DNA from: CAMCYM01 sp964405405
GTDB lineage: Bacteria; Bacteroidota; Bacteroidia; Flavobacteriales_D; Sanyastnellaceae
DNA length: 22,981 nt
Assembly (NCBI GenBank): GCA_964405405.1
Contig: CAYONT010000033.1
Location: 1 to 22,981 of the forward strand
Direction: 5' to 3'
Shown here: piece after piece, positions 8,701-15,684 of the stretch
How the letters are laid out: each line of letters starts with the position of its first letter
Position numbering within the stretch: position 1 is the first letter of the stretch
Position numbers and translations under genes: made by a program
Notes under the pieces: model-generated
What the model was told of the DNA's origin: nothing
Databases searched by the model: none
What the model saw: the letters and a program-made list of their open reading frames with translations, nothing else

Positions 8701-9969
8701 ATGCAAGACCTCGAAATCGCCGCCATCATCGCTTCGGAGACGGAGCGCCAGCGCACGGGCATGGAACTCATTGCCTCTGAGAACTACGTCAGCGCGCAGG
8801 TGCTCGAGGCGCAAGGTTCCATCCTGACGAACAAGTACGCAGAGGGTCTCCCCGGCAAACGCTATTATGGTGGCTGCGCCTTTGTAGATGCGGCCGAGCA
8901 GCTCGCCATCGATCGGCTGTGCACCCTTTTCGGGGCGGTTTGGGCGAATGTCCAGCCCCACTCCGGCGCCTCTGCGAACGCTGCAGTGATGCTCGGCTGC
9001 TTGCAGCCCGGCGACGCCATCCTGGGCTTCGACCTCGCCCATGGGGGCCACCTCACCCACGGTTCCCCGGTCAACTACTCCGGCAAGCTCTACCGCGCCC
9101 ATTTCTATGGCGTCGAGCGCGAAACGGGCCGCATCGACATGGACAAGGTCGCCGAGCGCGCCCGCGCCGTCCGGCCCCGCCTCATCATCTGTGGCGCCTC
9201 TGCCTACAGCCGGGACTGGGACTACCCCGCCTTCCGCGCCATCGCCGACGAGGTGGGTGCCCTCCTCCTGGCCGACATCAGCCACCCCGCTGGCCTCATC
9301 GCCACCGGCCTGCTCGCGAACCCCCTTCCCCACTGCCACATCGTCACCTCGACGACCCACAAGACCCTGCGCGGACCCCGGGGCGGCATCATCCTCATGG
9401 GCCAGGATCTTCCCAACCCCTGGGGCGCCACCACCCCCAAAGGCGACATCAAACCCCTGTCCGCCATCCTCGACAGCGCCGTCTTCCCCGGCATGCAGGG
9501 CGGCCCCCTCGAGCACGTCATCGCCGCCAAAGCCGTTGCCTTCGGCGAAGCCCTTGCCCCTACATTCCGGGCTTACCAGGAACAAGTCATCGCCAACGCC
9601 CAGGCCCTCGCCCAAGCCCTCATCGACCGGGGCTTCCACATCATTTCGGGCGGTACCGACAACCACCTCATGCTCGTCGACTTGACCGAGAAAGGCGTGA
9701 CCGGCAAACAGATCGAAGCGGCTTTAGGCCAAACCCACATCACAGTCAACAAGAACATGGTCCCCTTCGACCAGCGTTCCCCCTTCGTCACCTCCGGCAT
9801 CCGGCTCGGAACGCCCGCCGTCACCACCCGCGGCCTCCTCCCCGCCGACATGGTCCGCCTGGCCGACTGGATTGACGCCGTGGTCTCCTCGCCGGATGAC
9901 ACCACCCTCCTCCACGAAATCGGCAAACAGGTCCACGAGCGGATGTCGGGGCTCCCGATCCACGCGTGA
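8701..9969 (+). CDS. glyA: Serine hydroxymethyltransferase
   Basis: The product has 422 residues, the normal length. It interconverts serine and glycine with transfer of a one-carbon unit to tetrahydrofolate, using PLP in the cytoplasm. Visible family motifs are IASENYVS (24-31), NKYAEGLPGKRYYGG (44-58), PHSGASAN (86-93), LADISHPAGL (190-199; D192 and H195 contact PLP) and TSTTHKTLRGPRGG (216-229), with K221 as the Schiff-base lysine. GIRLGTPAVTTRG lies near the C-terminus. ATG 8701 is chosen because MQDLEIAAIIASE aligns with family N-termini; the upstream in-frame extension covers the promoter. It is monocistronic, and the hairpin repeat array begins directly after its TGA. Its product feeds the thyA/folA cycle encoded further along on the other strand. 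Confidence 0.98.
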   Translation: MQDLEIAAIIASETERQRTGMELIASENYVSAQVLEAQGSILTNKYAEGLPGKRYYGGCAFVDAAEQLAIDRLCTLFGAVWANVQPHSGASANAAVMLGCLQPGDAILGFDLAHGGHLTHGSPVNYSGKLYRAHFYGVERETGRIDMDKVAERARAVRPRLIICGASAYSRDWDYPAFRAIADEVGALLLADISHPAGLIATGLLANPLPHCHIVTSTTHKTLRGPRGGIILMGQDLPNPWGATTPKGDIKPLSAILDSAVFPGMQGGPLEHVIAAKAVAFGEALAPTFRAYQEQVIANAQALAQALIDRGFHIISGGTDNHLMLVDLTEKGVTGKQIEAALGQTHITVNKNMVPFDQRSPFVTSGIRLGTPAVTTRGLLPADMVRLADWIDAVVSSPDDTTLLHEIGKQVHERMSGLPIHA

Positions 9970-10250
9970 CCGCGGCCGCGCTGCGCGCGGAGACAAGGCG
10001 GCTTCGCCGCCGAGATAAGGCGGCTTTGCCGCCGAAATAGGAGATGGAAGATGGGAGATGCCGCTCGGCTTCGCCTCGCGGAAACACGGCGGCTTTGCCG
10101 CCGAGATAAGAAACAGGAACCAAGAGATGCCCGCGGCTTCGCCGCTTCGCGAGAAACAAAAAACAAGAGATGCCGCTCGGCTTCGCCTCCGGAAACACGG
10201 CGGCTTCGCCGCGGGGAATCAAACAAGGTGGCGCGCCGGGCGCGCACATT
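9970..10250 (+). repeat. Hairpin repeat array with purine-rich linkers, downstream of glyA
   Basis: Repeated GC hairpins with TTC or TTT loops are separated by purine-rich linkers such as GAGATAAGAAACAGGAAC. Clear hairpins: 9997-10011 (GGCGGCTTCGCCGCC), 10019-10033, 10088-10102, 10133-10145 and 10199-10211. A segment at 10055-10102 is repeated with small changes at 10167-10211. The array ends with a 15-bp palindrome (10231-10245, GCGCGCCGGGCGCGC). The linkers are purine-rich on the plus strand, which is the glyA mRNA strand. Positions 10251-10355 hold nothing I can recognise. Confidence 0.8.
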
Positions 10251-10355
10251 CTGGTGTGAGGCTGGTCCGTCGGGCTAGATTCCAGTTCAGCGTCACCGGG
10301 GAATCAGCCTCCGGACTTAGGGGGGTGGGACGGAAGGGGCTCCCGGGCTCCCAGG

Positions 10356-10626
10356 ATCTCCTGTCTCTTGTTTTGCGCGGCGAAGCCGCGCTATCTCCTG
10401 TCTCTTGTTTTGCGCGGCGAAGCCGCGCTATCTCNNNNNNNNNNNNNNNNNNNNNNNNNNNNNNNNNNNNNNNNNNNNNNNNNNNNNNNNNNNNNNNNNN
10501 NNNNNNNNNNNNNNNNNNNNNNNNNNNNNNNNNNGCGAAGCCGCGCTATCTCCTGTCTCTTGTTTTGCGCGGCGAAGCCGCGCTATCTCTTATCTCGCAG
10601 CGCAGCTGCGCTGCGCTGCGCCTGTT
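10356..10626 (-). repeat. 37-bp tandem repeat array of the same hairpin family, opposite orientation
   Basis: Two identical 37-bp units lie at 10356-10392 and 10393-10429, a third starts at 10430 and is cut by the gap, and after the gap a partial unit (10535-10547) and a full unit (10548-10584) follow. Each unit is a pyrimidine-rich half (ATCTCCTGTCTCTTGTTTT) plus a GCGCGGCGAAGCCGCGC hairpin. From 10585 the pattern degrades into GCGCAGCTGCGC palindromes that reach the stop codon of the HupE-like gene. The purine-rich strand here is the minus strand, matching that gene's mRNA. There are no unique spacers, so it is not CRISPR. Confidence 0.85.
10435..10534. other. Scaffold gap (100 N) inside the 37-bp tandem array
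   Basis: There are exactly 100 N, flanked on both sides by identical repeat units. This is the usual result of an assembler failing on a tandem array. The true copy number is therefore unknown. Confidence 0.95.
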
Positions 10627-11196
10627 TCAGCGCAGCGCAGCTGCGCGCTCCGCCATCAAAACCAGCGCGACCCCCATCGCTGCGCCGCAGACCACGAGCT
10701 GCTGCTCACGTTCTTGGACACCGAGGCGCCGGAGGAGGGAGGCGAGGGCGAGGAGGGTGAGGAGGATCAGGATTTGGCCTGCCTCCACGCCGAGGTTGAA
10801 GCGGAGCAAGGGGAGGAGGATGGACTCGCCGGGGGCGGAAGCGATGCGAAAGTAGGAGGAGAAGCCGAGTCCGTGGATGAGGCCGAAGCCGGTGGTAAGT
10901 GCGTAGACGCCGAGGGTGGTGGCGCGGCGGGGGGCGTCGCGGCGGGCTTGGAGGGCGGCGGTGAGGAAGATGGTCAGGGGGATGAGGAACTCGACCCAGT
11001 TGCCGGGGACTTGGACGAGGTTGAGGCCGGCGAGCAGCAGGGTCAGGGAATGGCCGAGGGTGAAGGCGGTGACGAGGCCCACGAGCCGAAGGGATTGGCG
11101 GAGGTCGGCGAAGGCCACGAGGGCGAGGAGGTACAGCATGTGGTCGTAGCCACCGAGGTCGGTGATGTGCTGCAGACCCAAGATCCACTCATGCAT
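10627..11196 (-). CDS. HupE/UreJ-like integral membrane protein
   Basis: The product has 189 residues and is almost entirely hydrophobic, with about six membrane segments. Family histidine motifs are present: GGYDHMLYLLAL (15-26), FTLGHSLTL (45-53) and TGFGLIHGLGFSS (102-114, H108). HupE/UreJ proteins are associated with nickel transport in hydrogenase and urease clusters, but none of those genes is nearby, and this shorter variant (HupE/UreJ_2 type) is found in many Bacteroidota with no assigned metal. Its ATG overlaps the end of folA by 8 bp, so it is translated from the thyA-folA message. The final residues (AERAAALR) are encoded inside the repeat-derived GCGC-rich palindromes, suggesting the repeat has replaced or extended the original C-terminus. 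Confidence 0.85.
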   Translation of the reverse strand: MHEWILGLQHITDLGGYDHMLYLLALVAFADLRQSLRLVGLVTAFTLGHSLTLLLAGLNLVQVPGNWVEFLIPLTIFLTAALQARRDAPRRATTLGVYALTTGFGLIHGLGFSSYFRIASAPGESILLPLLRFNLGVEAGQILILLTLLALASLLRRLGVQEREQQLVVCGAAMGVALVLMAERAAALR

Positions 11197-11710
11197 GGTT
11201 GCGGTCGTATTGGAAGATGTCGAAGGGGTGCTCGTTGCGCTCGTCGCGGGGCTGGGCGTGGAGGTGGGTCCGGGTCCAGCGGTCCGCAGGGGCAGGGGGG
11301 AATTCGGGGAAGAAGGCGTCGCCGTCGGGGGCAGCGTGGACGTGGGTCAGGTAGAGCCGGGTGGGCAGGTCCAGGGCCAGGGCGCTGGCGTAGATTTGGG
11401 CGCCGCCGATGATGAAGCACTCGGTTTCTCCGGCGTTGCGGGCCCAGTCGACGGCAGCGATGAGGTCGGTGAAGAGGGTGGCACCGGGGGCGAAGTAGCT
11501 GGGGTTGCGGCTGATGACGGCGTTGGGGCGGTCGGCCAGGGGCCGGAAGCGCTCGGGGATGGACTCGAAGTTGCGGCGTCCCATGATCACGTGGTGTCCG
11601 CGGGTGGTGTCGGTGAAGAACCGCATGTCGTCGCGCAGGCGCCAAACGAGGTCGTTGTCCCGGCCGATGACCCCGTTCTGGGCCACTGCTGCAATCATCG
11701 AAATCTTCAT
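11189..11710 (-). CDS. folA: Dihydrofolate reductase
   Basis: The product has 173 residues, typical of bacterial DHFR. It reduces dihydrofolate to tetrahydrofolate with NADPH, regenerating the cofactor oxidised by thymidylate synthase. Motifs are IAAVAQNGVIGRDNDLVW (6-23), the substrate-binding acid D28 in LRDDMRFF, GHHVIMGRRNFESI, the NADPH-binding loop FIIGGAQIY, and LYLTHVHA. The start at ATG 11710 gives the canonical short N-terminus (MKISMIAAV). It lies 25 bp after thyA and overlaps the HupE-like gene by 8 bp, so the three form one operon. thyA-folA pairing is very common and supports the call. Coding-strand composition is C-rich throughout. Confidence 0.97.
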   Translation of the reverse strand: MKISMIAAVAQNGVIGRDNDLVWRLRDDMRFFTDTTRGHHVIMGRRNFESIPERFRPLADRPNAVISRNPSYFAPGATLFTDLIAAVDWARNAGETECFIIGGAQIYASALALDLPTRLYLTHVHAAPDGDAFFPEFPPAPADRWTRTHLHAQPRDERNEHPFDIFQYDRNHA

Positions 11711-11735
11711 GGGGGCAGGGGCAGTTGGGGGTAGG

Positions 11736-12533
11736 TCAAACCGAAACCACCCCAGCGATGTGGGGATGGGGGTTGTAGTCGGTCAGGGTGAAGTCCTCGT
11801 ACCGGAAGGCGAAGAGGTCCTGAACGTCGGGGCGGAGGTGCATCCGGGGCAGGGGGCGCGGGTCCCGGCTGAGTTGTTCCCGGGCTTGGTCGAGGTGGTT
11901 CAGGTACAGATGGGCGTCGCCGAAGGTGTGGACGAAGGTGCCGGGCTGCAGTCCCGTGACCTGCGCCACCATCATCGTCAGCAGGGCGTAGCTCGCGATG
12001 TTGAAGGGCACGCCGAGGAAGATGTCGGCAGACCGTTGGTAGAGCTGGCAATTGAGCCGGCCGCCCTCCCCGACGTGAAACTGGAACAGACAGTGGCACG
12101 GCGGGAGGGCCATCTCCTCGATGAAGGAGGGGTTCCAGGCGGTGATGACGTGCCGGCGGCTGAAGGGGTTGTGCCGGAGGGCGTGGAGGAGCTGGGCGAT
12201 TTGGTCTACATGCGTGCCATCCGGATGGGGCCAACTCCGCCACTGGTATCCGTACACCGGCCCCAGCTCACCTTGTTCGTCCGCCCACGCATCCCAAATC
12301 TTCACCCCATGCTGCTGCAAGTAGGCCACATTCGTATCGCCCTGCAGGAACCACAGCAGCTCGTGGATGATCGACTTGACGTGCAACTTTTTGGTGGTCA
12401 GCAGCGGAAACCCCTCGGAGAGGTCCATCCGCATCTGGTATCCGAAAATGCCCAAGGTGCCCGTTCCTGTGCGGTCTTCCCGGCGCTCCCCGTGCTCGAG
12501 CACGTGCTGCAACAAGTCATGGTACACTTGCAT
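11736..12533 (-). CDS. thyA: Thymidylate synthase
   Basis: The product has 265 residues and aligns without gaps to the E. coli enzyme through the catalytic cysteine (C146, in MALPPCHCLFQF). It methylates dUMP to dTMP using methylene-tetrahydrofolate. Other motifs are EDRTGTGTLGIFG (19-31), LLWFLQGDTNVAYL, the dUMP-binding FSRRHVITAWNP, and QLYQRSADIFLGVPFNIASY. ATG 12533 is chosen over an in-frame ATG at 12575 because MQVYHDLLQHVLEHG matches the family start and TACCTTTG ends 4 bp before it. It is the first gene of the thyA-folA-hupE-like operon and starts 38 bp after the YwaF-like gene. The coding strand changes from G-rich near the start to C-rich near the end. Confidence 0.98.
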   Translation of the reverse strand: MQVYHDLLQHVLEHGERREDRTGTGTLGIFGYQMRMDLSEGFPLLTTKKLHVKSIIHELLWFLQGDTNVAYLQQHGVKIWDAWADEQGELGPVYGYQWRSWPHPDGTHVDQIAQLLHALRHNPFSRRHVITAWNPSFIEEMALPPCHCLFQFHVGEGGRLNCQLYQRSADIFLGVPFNIASYALLTMMVAQVTGLQPGTFVHTFGDAHLYLNHLDQAREQLSRDPRPLPRMHLRPDVQDLFAFRYEDFTLTDYNPHPHIAGVVSV

Positions 12534-12537
12534 GGCG

Positions 12538-12545
12538 CAAAGGTA
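12538..12545 (-). promoter_or_regulatory. -7 element of thyA (TACCTTTG), leaderless arrangement
   Basis: This is an exact TAnnTTTG match on the minus strand, with four bases (CGCC) between it and ATG 12533. Transcription would start at about the first base of the coding region. Confidence 0.55.
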
Positions 12546-12571
12546 GAAGGAAGGTTCCAGCAGGCAACGCC

Positions 12572-13297
12572 TCAATCATGGGGGACGGCACGCTTGAAGG
12601 CCCATTCGATGACCCACAGGTGCACGAGGAGGGCGGCATGCAGGGGCAAGAGGTACAGGGGCCAGCCCCAACCGGCCTGCACCAAGGGGTTGTCCACCTT
12701 CGGGGCCTCCCACATGTACATATAGTTCGCGACGACTTCCTGCGGGGAGAAGGTGTTGAGCCCCCAGTTCACGATGCCCACGGCGGAGGAGACGGCCACT
12801 GCCATGCCGTAGGTCCATGCCCAGGCTCTGCGGGGGAAGCGCAGGCCAAACTCCCTCACCATCAACATGGGCACGAAGATGATGGCGCCGTGCCGAATGA
12901 CGTAATCCCAGACCATCACGGGACTGTCTCCCATGGGAAACTGAGGGGTCAGAAAGGCGTGGACGCCGCCGATGATGCCGAGGAAGGTGGTGAAGACGAA
13001 GACGCGCTCGTTGCGCCAGAAGCAGTTGAGGGCAATCAGCACGAAGTTCAGGGTGCAGAAGTGCAGGGGCAGGGATCGGTGCCAGCTCATCGGCAGGCTC
13101 GGGTCGAGGAGGGTGGCAAGGGGGGCCACCAGGTTCCCCAGCAGCAGGAGGGCGCCCAGCACTTTCAGGGCGGCATCGCGCCGACCGGGTCCGAGCCGCC
13201 GAAATCCCCACAACAAAGCCACACCGCCAGCGAGGGCTCCTCCCCCCATCGCCCAGTACCGCCAATCGTCGGCGTGAAGGACCACGTCGTATTGCAT
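12572..13297 (-). CDS. TIGR02206/YwaF-family integral membrane protein
   Basis: The product has 241 residues with about seven membrane segments. Features of the YwaF/TP0381 family are the SWHRSLPLHFCTLNFVLIAL region (around residues 91-110), a TFLGIIGGVHAFLTPQFP segment, and an RHGAIIFVPMLM helix. The function is unknown; the family is related in fold to eukaryotic TMEM164. The conserved His and Cys in the second segment could be functional, which is an inference. ATG 13297 is chosen because TAACTTTG ends 5 bp upstream and the alternative start at 13357 would add 20 polar residues over the promoter. It lies between the MscS gene and thyA, in the same direction, each with its own promoter element. 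Confidence 0.88.
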   Translation of the reverse strand: MQYDVVLHADDWRYWAMGGGALAGGVALLWGFRRLGPGRRDAALKVLGALLLLGNLVAPLATLLDPSLPMSWHRSLPLHFCTLNFVLIALNCFWRNERVFVFTTFLGIIGGVHAFLTPQFPMGDSPVMVWDYVIRHGAIIFVPMLMVREFGLRFPRRAWAWTYGMAVAVSSAVGIVNWGLNTFSPQEVVANYMYMWEAPKVDNPLVQAGWGWPLYLLPLHAALLVHLWVIEWAFKRAVPHD

Positions 13298-13302
13298 GGC
13301 GC

Positions 13303-13310
13303 CAAAGTTA
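13303..13310 (-). promoter_or_regulatory. -7 element of the YwaF-like gene (TAACTTTG), leaderless arrangement
   Basis: This is an exact TAnnTTTG match on the minus strand, separated by five bases (GCGCC) from ATG 13297. No TTG is seen at the -33 distance. Confidence 0.55.
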
Positions 13311-13358
13311 TCAAAACGTGGCGAAATCCCCGGTCCCTCCGCTGCCGCTCGCCTCAAG

Positions 13359-14364
13359 TTACTCCGCCCGCAGACCCTCGACCCCCAGGGCGAGCAGGCG
13401 CTCNNNNNNNNNNNNNNNNNNNNNNNNNNNNNNNNNNNNNNNNNNNNNNNNNNNNNNNNNNNNNNNNNNNNNNNNNNNNNNNNNNNNNNNNNNNNNNNNN
13501 NNNGAAGCCCACCATCCGTACGGCGACCGGCCGCGCCACAGCAGCCAGAGCTGCCTCCACCCGCTCGAGGTCACCCGCCGTGAGCGCCACCGGGACCGTG
13601 AGCGCCACGTGCCGCTGCCGCGAGGGTTGCGCCGAAATGTTCTCGACCAAGGAATCCGTGAACTTGTGGTTGGGTACCGTCACCAACCGACCCTCTGGAT
13701 TGCGCAACCGGGTCGACCGGATGCCGATTTCCTCCACCACCCCCTCGACCGACCCCATCTGGATGCGGTCCCCCACCACGAAGGGCTTGTCAATGAAGAT
13801 GGCAATGCCCCCGAAGATGTTGGAAACGAAGTCCTTCGCCGCCATCGCCATGGCCAGACCCCCAATCCCCACCCCAGCCAGCAGCGCCCCGACATTGTAC
13901 CCCGCGTTGTTCAGGGCCATGATCGTGCCCAAAATCCAAACCGCGGACCGCAACGTCTTCTGGAGTATCGGCGCCACCGTGCCCATCATCTTCGACCCCG
14001 ACCGGTCGCTCAGACGCTGCAAGAACCGACCGACCAGCGAGTCCGTGATGCGGGCCAGCAACCACGTCACATTGAGCCCCACCGCCACCTCAAAGACGTG
14101 CCCGACGAACGCATCCGTGCCCGTTCCGAAGTGCAGGTGGTCATAACCGAACCAGCTCCCGAGCAGCACAATCGCCAGCGCCAGCGGCTGTTCCGTCCTG
14201 CCCAGCAGCACGTCATCGAGATCCGATCGGGTGCGCGAGGCCAAACCCTTCAACCCCCCAAACACATAATGAAACACCCACCGACCCACCAGCCAGCCCC
14301 CGCCCATCCAAGCCGCCGCAATCGCCCACTCCCGGAGCGGATTTCCCAGAAACATCATTTCCAT
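13359..14364 (-). CDS. MscS-family mechanosensitive ion channel (internal assembly gap)
   Basis: A small-conductance mechanosensitive channel of the inner membrane that releases solutes on osmotic downshift. Visible are two N-terminal hydrophobic helices, another before RITDSLVG, then the pore-lining helix VGALLAGVGIGGLAMAMAAK followed by DFVSNIFGG, and the beta-domain with FVVGDRIQMGSVEGVVEEIG, STRLRNPEGR and VTVPNHKF. Near the C-terminus 100 N interrupt the cytoplasmic vestibule. After the gap the best frame gives ERLLALGVEGLRAE and a TAA at 13359-13361; this requires a true gap divisible by three, with codons aligned to both edges. The start is uncertain: ATG at 14364, 14358 or 14355 all fit. 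ATG 14397 is also in frame but shares its CATG with the purK start. It is divergent from purK. Confidence 0.9.
13404..13503. other. Scaffold gap (100 N) inside the MscS gene
   Basis: There are exactly 100 N. Both gap edges fall on codon boundaries of the proposed frame, so the true missing length should be a multiple of three. Confidence 0.95.
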
Positions 14365-14383
14365 TTCCGCAATTTCGGAGGAA

Positions 14384-14391
14384 TATCTTTG
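14384..14391 (+). promoter_or_regulatory. -7 element of purK (TATCTTTG), leaderless arrangement
   Basis: This is an exact TAnnTTTG match with four bases (CCCC) between it and ATG 14396. The octamer is identical to the glyA element. It lies within the short divergent space to the MscS gene. Confidence 0.6.
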
Positions 14392-14395
14392 CCCC

Positions 14396-15565
14396 ATGCA
14401 GAAAAATTTGGCTTTCGGCTCTGGAATGCGGGTGGGGGTGCTGGGCGGCGGACAATTGGGGCGGATGATGTTGCAGGTGGCGGCGAACTGGGACGTCCGG
14501 GTGGAGGTCATGGACCCGGCCGAGGATGCGCCGTGCCGGTTCCTGACGCACCGGTTTGTGCAGGGCGACCTGATGGATGCGGATGCGGTGTACGCCTTCG
14601 GCAAGCGCTGCGACGTGGTCACCATCGAGATCGAGCACGTCAGTGTCGAGGGGTTGCGGCGGCTCCAGGACGCCGGGGTTCGGGTGGTTCCCGATCCGGA
14701 GCACCTGGCGCTCATCCAGGACAAGGGGCGGCAGAAGGAGTTCCTGGTGGCGAACGGGTTTCCCACCGCTCCGTTCACCCTGGTGGAAGCCGGGGGCGAC
14801 CGCGGGCAACGCGGTTTTCCGGTCGTCCAAAAGCTGCGCAAGGGAGGCTACGATGGCAAGGGCGTGTCCGTGTTGCGCAGCGCCGAGCAGGCTGCACAGC
14901 AAGGATTCTCCGAGCCCTCCCTCCTCGAGGACCTCGTCCCGATCGAAAAGGAACTCAGCGTCATCGTGGCCCGCAACGCCGACGGCGCCACCGCCGCCTT
15001 CCCCGTCGTGGAAGCCGTCTTCGACCCCCACGCGAACCTGGTGGACTACCTGCTCGCCCCGGCCGACGTAACGGAAGAAGTGGGGGAGGTTGCGCGGGGT
15101 TTGGCCTTGCAAATCGCTGAATCCATGCAATTTACCGGCCTCCTCGCCGTGGAGATGTTCCTGGATTCCACAGGCCAAATCCTCATCAACGAGCTCGCCC
15201 CCCGCACGCACAACAGCGGCCACCACACGATCGAGGCGCATGGGGTCTCCCAGTTCGAACAGCACCTCCGGGCCGTCCTCGGCATGCCCCTCGGCGACAC
15301 GACGCCGCGCGCATTTGCGGCCATGCTCAACCTCGTCGGGGCCGCCGATGCGCACGGCTCCCCCCTGTACGTGGGCCTGGGCGAAGCACTCGCACGGCCC
15401 GGGGTCCACGCCCACATTTACGGCAAGTCCCAGGTGAAGCCCTTCCGCAAGATGGGACACGTGACGGTCACCGGCACCGACCCCTCCTCGGTCCGCCAGC
15501 AGGTACTCTGGCTCAAGTCCCTCCTCGCCGTCCACGGCCAGCCCCCCTCCGACCCCACCCCCTAA
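14396..15565 (+). CDS. purK: 5-(carboxyamino)imidazole ribonucleotide synthase
   Basis: The product has 389 residues, an ATP-grasp enzyme that makes N5-CAIR from AIR, ATP and bicarbonate in purine synthesis. Motifs are VLGGGQLGRMM (15-25), VVTIEIEHVSVEGL (74-87), the ATP-grasp lysine region VQKLRKGGYDGKGV (144-157), LLEDLVPIEKELSVIVAR (176-193) and the metal-binding NELAPRTHNSGHHTIEAHG (265-283). The PurE partner is not in the window. ATG 14396 is supported by the -7 element 4 bp upstream; M11 (14426) would match the shorter E. coli-type start. The gene contains two copies of the TTTGGCCT motif 72 bp apart in opposite orientations (15100 and 15172), read as GLA and TGQI. Composition switches from G-rich (27 G to 9 C at 14401-14460) to C-rich (17 G to 25 C at 15241-15300). 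Confidence 0.96.
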   Translation: MQKNLAFGSGMRVGVLGGGQLGRMMLQVAANWDVRVEVMDPAEDAPCRFLTHRFVQGDLMDADAVYAFGKRCDVVTIEIEHVSVEGLRRLQDAGVRVVPDPEHLALIQDKGRQKEFLVANGFPTAPFTLVEAGGDRGQRGFPVVQKLRKGGYDGKGVSVLRSAEQAAQQGFSEPSLLEDLVPIEKELSVIVARNADGATAAFPVVEAVFDPHANLVDYLLAPADVTEEVGEVARGLALQIAESMQFTGLLAVEMFLDSTGQILINELAPRTHNSGHHTIEAHGVSQFEQHLRAVLGMPLGDTTPRAFAAMLNLVGAADAHGSPLYVGLGEALARPGVHAHIYGKSQVKPFRKMGHVTVTGTDPSSVRQQVLWLKSLLAVHGQPPSDPTP

Positions 15566-15609
15566 CCCAGTCCCCCCCTCCAACCCACACGCCCTCCCCC
15601 CGACCCCAA

Positions 15610-15684
15610 ATCTCCTGTCTCCTATCTCGCGGCGCAGCCGCATGTCTCCTATCTCGCGGCGCAGCCGCACATCTCCCATCTCCC
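15610..15684. repeat. Hairpin repeat tract between purK and ddl
   Basis: Two tandem 27-bp units (15617-15643 and 15644-15670) differ only at the last base. Each has a pyrimidine-rich GTCTCCTATCTC and a GCGGCGCAGCCGC hairpin. A further pyrimidine tract (ATCTCCCATCTCCC) runs up to the ddl start codon. This is the same family as the arrays near 10 kb, pyrimidine-rich on the plus strand. Positions 15566-15609 are C-rich with nothing recognisable. Confidence 0.8.

Noticed and set aside
10356..10584. CRISPR array
   Set aside because: The 37-bp units follow each other directly with no unique spacers, each carries a long self-complementary core, and no cas genes are present.
15642..15644. ATG in the repeat as a ddl start
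   Set aside because: It is out of frame with the conserved Ddl sequence; only TTG 15685 fits.
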